A DNA stretch of 64,000 nucleotides from CAVQEK01 sp964596645 (lineage in GTDB: Bacteria; Bacteroidota; Bacteroidia; Cytophagales; Cyclobacteriaceae), in the NCBI GenBank assembly GCA_964596645.1, contig CAZQVB010000006.1, positions 1-64,000 on the forward strand. Reading direction: 5' to 3'. How positions within the stretch are numbered: position 1 is the first letter of the stretch; each line of letters begins with the position of its first letter. Both the position numbers and the translations under genes were made by a program. Positions 25,412 to 34,000 of this stretch are shown in pieces. Below the pieces are notes generated by a model, which did no database searches, was not told where the DNA came from, and was given only the letters and a program-made list of their open reading frames with translations.

Positions 25412-26557
25412 ATGAAAGAGCACAAAGTAGGAATAATCATGAATGGCGTGACGGGCCGAATGGGTACCAACCAGCACCTGATGCGGTCTATTGTAGAAAT
25501 AATAAAGCAAGGTGGTGTGGCTATAAGCCATGACGAGGTGATCATGCCCGACCCCATATTGGTGGGCAGGAACCGCAGCAAACTGGAAAAGCTGAGCAAA
25601 CTATCGGGTATCGATAAAATAAGTACCGATGTAGAGGCCGTGATGGCCGATCCGGCCTACCAGATATATTTCGACGCGCAGACCACCGGCCGGCGTGCCG
25701 AGGGTGTACGTATGGCGGCCGCTGCAGGCAAGCATGTCTATTGCGAAAAACCCACGGCCACCGACACGGCCACCGCGCTGGAGCTGTATGAGGTATGCCA
25801 AAAGGCCGGCGTAAAAAACGGTGTGGTACAGGATAAACTCTGGCTGCCCGGCATCATGAAGCTGAAGCGCCTGATCCAGAACGGCTTTTTTGGGGAAATA
25901 CTTTCGATACGCGGTGAGTTTGGCTACTGGGTTTTTGAAGGACACACCGTACCGGCCCAACGCCCATCGTGGAACTACCGCAAGGAAGACGACGGCGGCA
26001 TCATCGTGGATATGCTCTGCCACTGGCGCTATGTGCTCGACAATGTGTTTGGCAAAGTGAAGGCGGTGAGCTGCCTCGGCGCCACGCACATCAAAGAGCG
26101 CATCGACGAACTGGGCCGGCCATACCGCTGCACCGCCGACGATGCCGCCTATGCTACTTTCGAGCTGGAAGGTGGCATCATTGCACAATTCAATTCTTCA
26201 TGGTGCGTACGCGTACGCCGCGACGACCTGCTCACCATACAGGTAGACGGCACCAAAGGCTCCGCTGTGGCAGGCTTGCGCGAATGCACCACCCAGCACT
26301 ACGGCAATACACCCAAGCCGGTATGGAACCCCGACATCAAGCAGCCCATCGATTTCTTTGAGGGCTGGTCGCAAATGCCCGAGCAGGAAGTATTCGACAA
26401 TGCCTTCAAAGCACAGTGGGAGCTGTTTCTGAAGCATGTAGTGAAAGATGAGCCTTTCCCCTGGGATTTGCGCGAAGGCGCCAAAGGTGTGCAACTTGCC
26501 GAAAAAGGCCTGGAAAGCTGGGAAAAAAGAAGCTGGGTGCAGATTGGGGATTTATAG
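25412..26557 (+). CDS. Gfo/Idh/MocA family oxidoreductase
   Basis: A 381-residue NAD(P)-dependent sugar oxidoreductase. The dinucleotide-binding region starts GIIMNGVTGRMGTNQHLM, the domain motif YCEKPTATDTATALELY carries the conserved EKP, and the C-terminal domain holds WNYRKEDDGGIIVDMLCHWR. No signal peptide is present, so it is cytoplasmic, unlike the exported paralogue at 39148. Substrates in the family are inositols, sugar acids and keto sugars. It sits 7 bases after the DUF1961 gene in the same operon. Confidence 0.88.
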   Translation: MKEHKVGIIMNGVTGRMGTNQHLMRSIVEIIKQGGVAISHDEVIMPDPILVGRNRSKLEKLSKLSGIDKISTDVEAVMADPAYQIYFDAQTTGRRAEGVRMAAAAGKHVYCEKPTATDTATALELYEVCQKAGVKNGVVQDKLWLPGIMKLKRLIQNGFFGEILSIRGEFGYWVFEGHTVPAQRPSWNYRKEDDGGIIVDMLCHWRYVLDNVFGKVKAVSCLGATHIKERIDELGRPYRCTADDAAYATFELEGGIIAQFNSSWCVRVRRDDLLTIQVDGTKGSAVAGLRECTTQHYGNTPKPVWNPDIKQPIDFFEGWSQMPEQEVFDNAFKAQWELFLKHVVKDEPFPWDLREGAKGVQLAEKGLESWEKRSWVQIGDL

Positions 26558-26624
26558 AATCTTTTTTGATTCCAATGGCGCATAAGCTATTATTTGAGAA
26601 TATTAATTTTCTAATGTCTGCACA

Positions 26625-27395
26625 ATGAAAAAAGTAGCTTTGGTGACGGGAGGATCCCGAGGCATCGGCTTCGGCATAGCCACGCGACTGGCCCGGGAAG
26701 GCTTCGATCTGGCCATCAACGGTATGCGCGATGAAGCCGATGTACAGCAAGCCATACAGCAACTTGCCGGCTTCGGCGCAGAGATACTTTACTGCCAGGG
26801 CAACATAGCCGACGCCAAAGACCGTCAGGCCATTTACGACAAGATACAATCGCACTTCGGGCGGTTGCATGTGTTGGTAAACAATGCCGGCGTGGCGCCC
26901 AGGGTGCGGCTCGATCTGCTGGAAACCACAGAAGAAAGCTTCGATTATGTCATTCAAACCAACCTGAAAGGCACCTTTTTTATGGCCCAGCAGGCGGCTA
27001 ACTGGATGGTGGAGCAAAAGAGCGCGGATGATCAATTTGATGGGTGCATCGTGAACATCACCTCGATATCTGCCACTGTGGCCTCTGTGAACCGCGGCGA
27101 ATATTGCATTGCAAAGGCAGGCCTGAGTATGACAACCCAGCTTTTTGCCGCAAGGCTCGGAGAGCATCGCATACCGGTGTACGAAGTTCGGCCGGGTATC
27201 ATTAAAACCGATATGACAGCCGGGGTACATGAGAAATACGACAAACTATTCGCCGGGGGGCTATGCATTCAAAATCGCTGGGGCACCACGGAAGATATCG
27301 GCAAGGCGGTGGCATCGTTGGTAAGAGGCGATTTTGCCTATGCCTCAGGCCAGGTTTTTATGCTCGATGGCGGCCTTACTGTACAGCGTTTATAG
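26625..27395 (+). CDS. Short-chain dehydrogenase/reductase (3-ketoacyl-ACP reductase-like)
   Basis: A 256-residue SDR with the cofactor loop VTGGSRGIGFGIA, NNAG at the expected place, the catalytic Ser in NITSISA and the YCIAK (YxxxK) motif. Annotation as FabG would be by similarity only. In an operon with GH88, an isomerase and a symporter, a sugar-acid or keto-sugar reductase (KduD or DEH-reductase type) is more likely. It lies 67 bases downstream of the Gfo/Idh/MocA gene. Confidence 0.88.
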   Translation: MKKVALVTGGSRGIGFGIATRLAREGFDLAINGMRDEADVQQAIQQLAGFGAEILYCQGNIADAKDRQAIYDKIQSHFGRLHVLVNNAGVAPRVRLDLLETTEESFDYVIQTNLKGTFFMAQQAANWMVEQKSADDQFDGCIVNITSISATVASVNRGEYCIAKAGLSMTTQLFAARLGEHRIPVYEVRPGIIKTDMTAGVHEKYDKLFAGGLCIQNRWGTTEDIGKAVASLVRGDFAYASGQVFMLDGGLTVQRL

Positions 27396-27429
27396 ATTTT
27401 TTTATCAATACACACTAAACACTACACCC

Positions 27430-27666
27430 ATGAAGCTACAAAAGAGAAAAAGGTATTGGCGGATATGCTGCGCGCTGGCCATCGTGGTGAGCCTGCTCAC
27501 ATTTACGCCCCTGGTGATACCAGCCGGCGTATATCGACCAGCACTGTTTGGTGTGCCGTATTCGCTATGGCTCAGTTTTCTCATCACGGTGGTGCTGGTC
27601 GTGCTTACATTTATAGGCACGCGGGTGCACCCCGGTATGGCAGAAGAAGAGGAGGTGAAACCATGA
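27430..27666 (+). CDS. DUF3311-type small membrane protein
   Basis: A 78-residue protein with two membrane helices, RICCALAIVVSLLTFTPLVI and LSFLITVVLVVLTFIGTRVH, and LFGVPYSLWLSF between them. DUF3311 proteins are encoded next to SSS symporters and are thought to be small partner subunits. Its stop overlaps the symporter start (ATGA), which supports this pairing and fixes both starts. Confidence 0.7.
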   Translation: MKLQKRKRYWRICCALAIVVSLLTFTPLVIPAGVYRPALFGVPYSLWLSFLITVVLVVLTFIGTRVHPGMAEEEEVKP

Positions 27667-29069
27667 AATTCTGGATTTGGATACTCGGAGGCTTGTATGT
27701 GGCCATGCTTGTGTTTGCTTCACTCAAGTCGTATAAAAAAGGGCGCAGTGCAGAAGATTTTATGCTGGCAGGCTCCAGCGTGGGTATGATCCTCGGTGTG
27801 CTTACCTACGCTGCTGCGCTGTTTAGCACGTTTACTTTTTTGGGAATGCCCGATTTTTTCAGGCTGCACGGCATTGGCGCGTGGATTTTTCTGGCCGTGT
27901 CGGATGGCGCCATGGTGTTTTTCCTTCTTTGGTTTGGCTACCATGTGCGCAACCGTGTGAAAACGCTTGGTTTTCGCGGCGTGGCCGGCATGATCTCCAA
28001 GTGCTATGGCAACAGTTGGGCGGGCTATGTCATTTTTCTCACGGCCTTTTTATTTTTAATTCCCTACGTAGGCATACAGATACAGGGCATTGCCATTTTT
28101 ATGGAAGCGGCATTTCCAGAGTCATTGCCGACCTGGGGCTGGTCGGCCCTTATAGTGGCCATCATGTTGGTGTATTCGGAAGTTGGTGGCCTCAAGGCCA
28201 TCATTTACAGCGATGCCATTCAGGGTGTGCTGCTGCTGGCCGTGATCTGGATCATTGGTATTTCATGCCTCAACCACTTCGGAGGCATTGAGCCCATGTT
28301 TGAGCGTATGGCCACCGTAAACGAACGTCTGCTGTCCACACCTGGCCCCACCGGGCTAATGACGCCGCAGTTCTTACTGGCTTCGCTCATCGTCATTGTG
28401 ATGATCCCTGTCACCCAGCCTCAATTCACCACACGCATCATTGTGATGAAAAGCATGAAATCTATGCACTATATGGCTGTGGCGGTTGGGGCATTTGCCA
28501 TACTGGTGATCACGCCCACCATCTTTATCGGCATGTACGGTGCTGATCTGTACGCTTCAGCCGGCCGCGATGAGTTTTTTGGGCAGGCTTTCCTGTATGA
28601 TCAGTCGGGCTTTGTGGCGGCATTGGCCGTTGTGGGCCTCATTGCTGCCGGGCTTTCTACTACCAACGCGCAGATATTTGCCCTTGGCTCTGAGCTGCGC
28701 GGGCTCATGCACGGCGACGAGCGCAAGGTGATGGTGCGCACCAAGATTGGTATTTTTGTTTTCTCACTCATTGCCCTGGCTTTCACGCTGGTGATCAGCG
28801 ACCAGATCGCGCTGCTGGCGCGCGTGAGCTTTGCCGGCACGGCACTGATGGGGCCCATGATCTTGCTGGGTGTATTGAGCAAAAAGAAAATCTCACCACT
28901 GATTATCTATTGTTCGTTCGTCGGGTTGGTGTTGTTCCTGCTCTCCCTCGGCGGTGTGCTGCCCGACCATGTGTTGGGTATCCGTATGGATCTACTGCTG
29001 TTTGTGCTGCTCAGCCTGGTGGCTCTCATCAGCTATTTCACGTCCAGATCGGCGGTAGAAGAAGCATGA
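27663..29069 (+). CDS. Sodium:solute symporter (SSS family)
   Basis: 468 residues from the ATG at 27663, which overlaps the DUF3311 stop; longer upstream readings are out of context. About 13 membrane helices are seen, with SAEDFMLAGSSVGMILGVLT at the first, AALFSTFTFLGMPDFFRLHG near the sodium site, and SEVGGLKAIIYSDAIQG and LIAAGLSTTNAQIFALGSEL later. It should import a solute with sodium. As the last gene of the GH88 operon it probably brings in the unsaturated uronate oligosaccharide or monomer. Confidence 0.88.
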   Translation: MKFWIWILGGLYVAMLVFASLKSYKKGRSAEDFMLAGSSVGMILGVLTYAAALFSTFTFLGMPDFFRLHGIGAWIFLAVSDGAMVFFLLWFGYHVRNRVKTLGFRGVAGMISKCYGNSWAGYVIFLTAFLFLIPYVGIQIQGIAIFMEAAFPESLPTWGWSALIVAIMLVYSEVGGLKAIIYSDAIQGVLLLAVIWIIGISCLNHFGGIEPMFERMATVNERLLSTPGPTGLMTPQFLLASLIVIVMIPVTQPQFTTRIIVMKSMKSMHYMAVAVGAFAILVITPTIFIGMYGADLYASAGRDEFFGQAFLYDQSGFVAALAVVGLIAAGLSTTNAQIFALGSELRGLMHGDERKVMVRTKIGIFVFSLIALAFTLVISDQIALLARVSFAGTALMGPMILLGVLSKKKISPLIIYCSFVGLVLFLLSLGGVLPDHVLGIRMDLLLFVLLSLVALISYFTSRSAVEEA

Positions 29070-29104
29070 CCGGCTGACAAATAGCTGACACGCCTCCCAC
29101 GCCG

Positions 29105-29219
29105 TCATTGTGAGCGAAGCGAAGCAATACCATATTCCATGGCCTGTGGCACACAATACATCTGGCGCCACTCCGAAAGCACCATCTGTAAAATGGTCGG
29201 TGTGCCACAGGCCATGGAA
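29105..29219. repeat. REP/MITE-like element with 20-bp inverted repeat
   Basis: A segment reading GTCATTGTGAGCGAAGCGAA resembles the widespread interspersed motif GTCATTGCGAGCGAAGCG. Just after it, TTCCATGGCCTGTGGCACAC (29135-29154) and its exact reverse complement (29200-29219) form 20-bp arms with a 45-base loop. It fills the gap between the convergent symporter and SDR genes, so it may double as a terminator. Confidence 0.6.
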
Positions 29220-29295
29220 AATTCGTAGGTTGTTGTAAATACTTTTCGGCTTAGGCCGTCGGTTAGTACAGCCTGTCATAGTACTGCACTTACCC

Positions 29296-30750
29296 TCATG
29301 CCGAAACCGGTGCAGCTACGCGGTAGCGTGTCAGGTTTTTGATCATGCCGCGAAAGACGAAGTAATGAAGCGGCCAAAGCCCGTACCAATAGAGCCTGCC
29401 ACCCAGGCCATTGGGGCGGAAGGTGGCCTCTTGCACCAGCTTTGGTTTGTCTTTGTTTTCCGTATTGATGCAAAACTCCAACCAGGCCTCGCCGGGCAGC
29501 TTCATCTCGGCATAGAGCAGAAGCCGCATTTTCTTCTCGTCTACCGCTATTACACGCCAAAAATCCAACGAGTCTCCCACCCGTATCGAAGACGGATGCG
29601 TACGCCCTCTGCGCAGGCCCACACCACCCACCAGCTGGTCGAGAAATCCGCGGATGCCCCACAGCCAATTGCCGTAGTACCAGCCCCGGTCGCCGCCGAT
29701 GGACCATATGTTTTGCGCTACTATATCGGTATCGCTTACCTGCACGGTCTGTCTGTCTTTGAAGCATCCGTATTTTGGCACCTGCACATAGTCCAGCAGG
29801 TTTTCCGTCACTGCGCTGCTGATGAATGAATCTTTCCAACTGGAGAAAACCATGTTTTGCTCCATCTTCTGAAAGGCATTCTTTACAGCTTCTTTGTACG
29901 TGATCGGCTCCACGTTCAATATCTTTTGTAAGTCGTTGTTGCGTGCCACCACTTCTACCTTCATACTGTCTACCAGGTTGGCGGCCAGCGTATACGAGGT
30001 GCTGGTAACGAAGAACAGCCAATAGGAGGAGAGCCGTGGGCTGAGCACAGGCACTTGTATAATAAACCGGCGAAGCTTGCGCACCGAAGCATATTGCATC
30101 AGCATGTCGCGGTACGTCATCACCTCCGGGCCACCGATATCAAACACGCCGTCGTAGCATGCTTCACATTGCAGTACGCCTTCCAGCATGGTGATCACAT
30201 CGCGTATGGCGATGGGTTGTGTGCGTGTGCCGACCCATCTTGGGGCTATCATCACCGGCAGCTTTTCTACCAGGTCGCGTATGATCTCGAAGGAGGCACT
30301 GCCGGAGCCCACAATGATGCCGGCCCGCAGCACAGTGGTGTGCACGTCGGCTTTCATCAGTATTTGCTCCACATTCAGCCGGCTGCGCAGATGGGGAGAA
30401 AGGTTCTCGTCATTGACAATTCCGCTGAGGTATATGATCTGATTTGCCCGTGTTTTCTCTACATAAGCGGCAAAGTTTTCAGCTGTCTTTTGCTCCATCT
30501 CCTCAAACTTGCCCGAAGACGACATGGAATGGATTAAGTAATAGGCGGCGTCAAAATCTGTGGGCGCCTTGTCCAGGTCTACTTCATTGGCAAAATCTAC
30601 CTCAAATACTTTCACATTTCCTTTCAGGTCGTCTTTGTTGAAGCGAAGCTCGTTGCGCACACAACAGATCACTTCATGGCCGGCTTCCAGCAATACGGGG
30701 AGAAGACGCTTGCCAATATATCCGTTGGCACCGGTTAACAGTATTTTCAT
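29296..30750 (-). CDS. NAD(P)-binding SDR protein with DUF2867 domain
   Basis: 484 residues from ATG 30750, which starts right at the nucleotide-binding motif MKILLTGANGYIGKRLLPVL; an upstream extension to 30828 lacks support. The Rossmann part has IIYLSGIV and LRAGIIVGSGSASFE. The C-terminal part (WSIGGDRGWYYGNWLWGIRG, VGDSLDFWRVIAVD, FRPNGLGGRLYWYGLWPLHY) is DUF2867, a START-like lipid-binding fold. The fusion is common in Bacteroidota and proteobacteria; the biochemical role is not known. It is monocistronic. Confidence 0.85.
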   Translation of the reverse strand: MKILLTGANGYIGKRLLPVLLEAGHEVICCVRNELRFNKDDLKGNVKVFEVDFANEVDLDKAPTDFDAAYYLIHSMSSSGKFEEMEQKTAENFAAYVEKTRANQIIYLSGIVNDENLSPHLRSRLNVEQILMKADVHTTVLRAGIIVGSGSASFEIIRDLVEKLPVMIAPRWVGTRTQPIAIRDVITMLEGVLQCEACYDGVFDIGGPEVMTYRDMLMQYASVRKLRRFIIQVPVLSPRLSSYWLFFVTSTSYTLAANLVDSMKVEVVARNNDLQKILNVEPITYKEAVKNAFQKMEQNMVFSSWKDSFISSAVTENLLDYVQVPKYGCFKDRQTVQVSDTDIVAQNIWSIGGDRGWYYGNWLWGIRGFLDQLVGGVGLRRGRTHPSSIRVGDSLDFWRVIAVDEKKMRLLLYAEMKLPGEAWLEFCINTENKDKPKLVQEATFRPNGLGGRLYWYGLWPLHYFVFRGMIKNLTRYRVAAPVSA

Positions 30751-31014
30751 AAAAAGCCAGGTATACGAATAGATTTTACGCCTTAAACAGGGCAGAATAG
30801 TGAAATGTTCGTATGGCGCTGAGGCCATGCGCCCACTATCCCAGCACGCTATTGTGGAATGATGGCAACAAGTGCAGTGTGTAGGCAGTAGACAGCAAAT
30901 GATGTATTTCGGGTGATATAACTATAAATACTCATTTCCATACTGTTAAAAGCCAGTCATGTCGACGTGGTACAAGTCTTGACCTTTTGGAGCATACAAC
31001 CAAAAAATTGAATC

Positions 31015-31551
31015 ATGCTGAATCCAAGAGAAAAATTTCCTGAATTAGAACTTCCGCTGGTAGGAGGTGGTACTTTCTCCATCAACGCACTCGATGCCGA
31101 TCAATATACCATTCTTGTTTTCTATCGCGGACTTCACTGCCCGGTATGTAAAAAATACAACAAGGAGCTGGAGTCGCAATACCAGGAATTCAAGAAGAAA
31201 GGCGTAGATGTGGTGGCCATAAGCTGCGACTCAAGGGAGCGGGCGGAAAAATCGCAAAAAGAATGGGGTCTGGATCAATTGCCTGTAGCCTACGACCTTT
31301 CCATACAACAAGCCGATGAGCTGGGGCTGTACATCAGCAGGTCCATCAGTGAAAAAGAGCCCGATTTCTTCTCCGAGCCGGGCATGTTCATTTTAGACAA
31401 CGAGCAGAATATATACGCTGCATACTACCAAAGTATGCCGTTTGCGCGCCCCCCTGTAGATGATCTGCTGAAGGGGTTGGACTATATCATTGAGAAAGAC
31501 TATCCGCCCAGAGGACTGGGGGCTCCTCATCTGGCCAGCGACTTATATTAA
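31015..31551 (+). CDS. Peroxiredoxin-like protein (AhpC/TSA family)
   Basis: A 178-residue thioredoxin-fold protein. After a beta hairpin the active-site region reads VFYRGLHCPVCKKYNKEL (Cys42, Cys45), an arrangement of peroxiredoxin-like proteins, and VVAISCDSRERAEK and FILDNEQNIYA follow. It should reduce peroxides or act as a thiol oxidoreductase. It stands before an SDR and a YetF-like gene, a set that suggests general stress response. Confidence 0.85.
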   Translation: MLNPREKFPELELPLVGGGTFSINALDADQYTILVFYRGLHCPVCKKYNKELESQYQEFKKKGVDVVAISCDSRERAEKSQKEWGLDQLPVAYDLSIQQADELGLYISRSISEKEPDFFSEPGMFILDNEQNIYAAYYQSMPFARPPVDDLLKGLDYIIEKDYPPRGLGAPHLASDLY

Positions 31552-31710
31552 AAATATTCTTTTGAGGCAGTATATGACAACAGTCTGAGACCGATGGTCA
31601 ACAGCATCTGGCAACACTTCACACAATGCGATTTTCATTTAGAAGGAGTTGTGGTAGAGCAGGCAGGAGCCATCAAAAAATCACAACCAACCACATAACT
31701 AAGATAGACA

Positions 31711-32562
31711 ATGACAAAAATAGAGAGCATTCAGGAGCAGTCGCAAGAGCGACAGCCCGGACGAGAGCATAAAATGCAGCCGGAGCCCGAGGTGATTCGC
31801 GAGGGGTACAGAGGCAGCGATAAGCTGAAAGATAAGGTGGCCCTGATCACCGGTGGCGATAGCGGCATAGGCAGGGCAGTGGCTGTACACTTTGCCAGGG
31901 AGGGAGCCCGGTTGGCCATTGCCTACCTGGAAGAGGAGACGGACGCTGAGACTACACGCGAGCTGGTGGAAAAGGAAGGTGCGGAATGTATGTTGATAAA
32001 AGGCGACATAAAAAAGCCGGACTTTTGCCAATCGCTCGTAGAGCAGACGATCGGCCAATATGGTCAATTGGATGTATTGGTAAATAATGCGGCCATGCAA
32101 TTTCCCAAAGACGACCTGGAGGAGATCAGTTATGAGCAGTTGAAGACCACCTTCGAAACCAACATTTTTGCCATGTTTCTCATCACCAAGGCCGCGCTAA
32201 AGCATCTGAAGGAAGGGTCAAGCATTATCAATACATCATCCGTCACTGCGTATCGCGGCAGCCCACATCTGCTCGACTACTCATCCAGCAAGGGCGCCAT
32301 TACTTCATTCACGCGTTCACTGTCTGGCAATCTGGCAAAAAAAGGCATCCGTGTAAATGCCATTGCGCCAGGGCCTATATGGACGCCACTCATTCCTTCC
32401 ACCTTCGATTCGGTGAGCGACTTTGGGCAAGATACGCCCATGGGCCGCCCCGGGCAGCCTTCGGAAGTAGCCCCGGCCTATGTATACCTGGCCTGCGATG
32501 ACTCAAGCTATACCACCGGTCAGGTGATTCATGTAAATGGTGGCGAATTGATAGGAGGCTGA
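31711..32562 (+). CDS. SDR family oxidoreductase (general-stress YhdF/YghA-like)
   Basis: A 283-residue SDR with the long N-terminal arm of the stress-related group (HKMQPEPEVIREGYRGSDKL), then VALITGGDSGIGRAVAVHFA, NNAAMQ and the active-site YSSSK. Relatives such as YghA reduce aldehydes and are induced by stress. Its stop overlaps the next start (TGATG), so it is coupled to the YetF-like gene. Confidence 0.9.
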   Translation: MTKIESIQEQSQERQPGREHKMQPEPEVIREGYRGSDKLKDKVALITGGDSGIGRAVAVHFAREGARLAIAYLEEETDAETTRELVEKEGAECMLIKGDIKKPDFCQSLVEQTIGQYGQLDVLVNNAAMQFPKDDLEEISYEQLKTTFETNIFAMFLITKAALKHLKEGSSIINTSSVTAYRGSPHLLDYSSSKGAITSFTRSLSGNLAKKGIRVNAIAPGPIWTPLIPSTFDSVSDFGQDTPMGRPGQPSEVAPAYVYLACDDSSYTTGQVIHVNGGELIGG

Positions 32563-33098
32563 TGATGGAAAATATGGTTTTTCATTCCTGGATAGACCTG
32601 CTCCGTTCGGTGGTCGTCGGGGTTGTGGTCTATCTGGGTTTGATTTTTATGCTGCGCGTTTCGGGCAAGCGCACCTTGTCCAAATGGAACCAGTTTGACT
32701 TTGTAGTCACGGTGGCCTTTGGTTCTACTTTTGCCACCGTGCTGCTGAGCAAACAGGTGTCCATAGCTGATGGAATAGTGGCATTGGGCCTGCTTATTTT
32801 TCTGCAGTTTGTAGTCACATGGCTATCGGTACGGTCAGGCGCTTTTCAGCGCATGGTAAAGGCCCAGCCCACCATTATTTTTCGAAATGGACAATTTCTG
32901 GAAAAGGCTTTGAAAAAAACACGCGTCACCAAGATGGAGGTAGAAGCCGCCATACGCGCCCAAGGCCACAGCCGGTTTTCTGATATTGGCGCTGTTGTGC
33001 TGGAGTCGGATGGGAGCTTCAGTGTGATCGCCGACATTGCAGACCTTGACGACTCCACTCTGAGGAATGTAGAAGGATTTAAGGAATTTGAAAAGTAA
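32562..33098 (+). CDS. DUF421/YetF-domain membrane protein
   Basis: A 178-residue protein with three N-terminal membrane helices (VVVGVVVYLGLIFMLRVSGK, VTVAFGSTFATVLLS, IVALGLLIFLQFVVTWLSVR) and a soluble C-terminal domain with IIFRNGQFLEKALKKTRVTK. It matches the YetF/DUF421 family, found with stress and spore genes but of unknown activity. It overlaps the SDR stop by one base. The start could equally be the ATG at 32565. Confidence 0.88.
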   Translation: MMENMVFHSWIDLLRSVVVGVVVYLGLIFMLRVSGKRTLSKWNQFDFVVTVAFGSTFATVLLSKQVSIADGIVALGLLIFLQFVVTWLSVRSGAFQRMVKAQPTIIFRNGQFLEKALKKTRVTKMEVEAAIRAQGHSRFSDIGAVVLESDGSFSVIADIADLDDSTLRNVEGFKEFEK

Positions 33099-33124
33099 GC
33101 GCTCCTGACGTTTTTTTGAACGAA

Positions 33125-33142
33125 CACTTGTATAAACAAGTG
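33125..33142 (+). promoter_or_regulatory. Candidate GntR operator
   Basis: CACTTGT-ATAA-ACAAGTG is a perfect 7-bp inverted repeat, 32 bases before the GntR start. ACTTGT/ACAAGT half-sites are typical of HutC-type GntR regulators, so self-regulation is likely. Confidence 0.55.
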
Positions 33143-33173
33143 GGGAATAATAGTTTCAGCGCAAAATATTTTC

Positions 33174-33890
33174 ATGAGTAACATTCCTCAATACCTGCAA
33201 CTGCATCAGCACCTCAAAAAGCTCATTCTCAATGGTACCTACCCCGAAGCATCGCTGTTGCCCTCCGAGCACGAGCTCAGCAAAATGCACAGCCTGAACA
33301 GGCTCACCGTGCGCAACGCACTGCGCCTGCTGGAAGAGGATGGATATATCTTCAAACGGCAGGGCAAGGGTAGTATCGTCCGGCGCAAGCGAAACTCCAT
33401 TGGCCTTTTGTCTGTGCATGCTTTTGACCATTCCGCAGGGGAGTCTTGCGCTGAGGTGGCCACGGAAAACATAGCCGGGCCATATCCCAGGCCCTGGCCC
33501 GAGCCTTTCTTTTTTTCACTGTCTACCATGGAAATGCGCCAGGGTTGTGTGGGCATTGAGCGCAAGCGCCTTATTGGTGCTAAGCCCGTTATGTTGGAAA
33601 ACACGTACATCCTTAATTACAACCTGCCAGGTCTCTGCTCTGAGCCACTGATCAATAATTCCCTTTTCACCACGCTCAACAGGCGATATCATCTGGACAT
33701 CACGGGTATGGAGCAACACCTGCGCGCGCTGCCCGGCACAGCACAGGAAGCACAAGTACTGCAGATGGTTCAGGGATTGCCTATTCTTCATATATATAGA
33801 AAATACGACACCAACCGCCGCGGATTTCATATTTACTCGTCCATCCGATGCAACAGCGCCGAGCACTCCCTGGCGTCGATTTCTCGGTGA
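33174..33890 (+). CDS. GntR family transcriptional regulator (HutC type)
   Basis: A 238-residue regulator. Residues 1-70 form the winged helix, with LLPSEHELSKMHSLNRLTVR, then NALRLLEEDGYIFKRQGKGS. The rest is a UTRA-like effector domain with KRLIGAKPVMLENTYILNYN and PILHIYRKYDT. UTRA domains bind small molecules such as sugar phosphates. A perfect palindrome lies just upstream. The gene precedes two sulfatases and an isomerase on the same strand, which it probably controls. Confidence 0.88.
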   Translation: MSNIPQYLQLHQHLKKLILNGTYPEASLLPSEHELSKMHSLNRLTVRNALRLLEEDGYIFKRQGKGSIVRRKRNSIGLLSVHAFDHSAGESCAEVATENIAGPYPRPWPEPFFFSLSTMEMRQGCVGIERKRLIGAKPVMLENTYILNYNLPGLCSEPLINNSLFTTLNRRYHLDITGMEQHLRALPGTAQEAQVLQMVQGLPILHIYRKYDTNRRGFHIYSSIRCNSAEHSLASISR

Positions 33891-34000
33891 TGAGATGCCC
33901 GCCTTGGTGCGTGTCCCCACGCACCAATAATGCCGGAAAAAGCGTCTTTTATATTTAACACGGCCATAGTAACTTGGCCTCCTGGCACAGACCATTTAGA

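Noticed and set aside
26406..27230. 274-codon open frame on the minus strand
   Set aside because: Antisense shadow of the Gfo/Idh/MocA and SDR genes; the plus-strand proteins carry full catalytic motifs.
31594..31701. 34-codon ORF between the peroxiredoxin and SDR genes
   Set aside because: No start context, no composition bias and no coupling; most likely chance.
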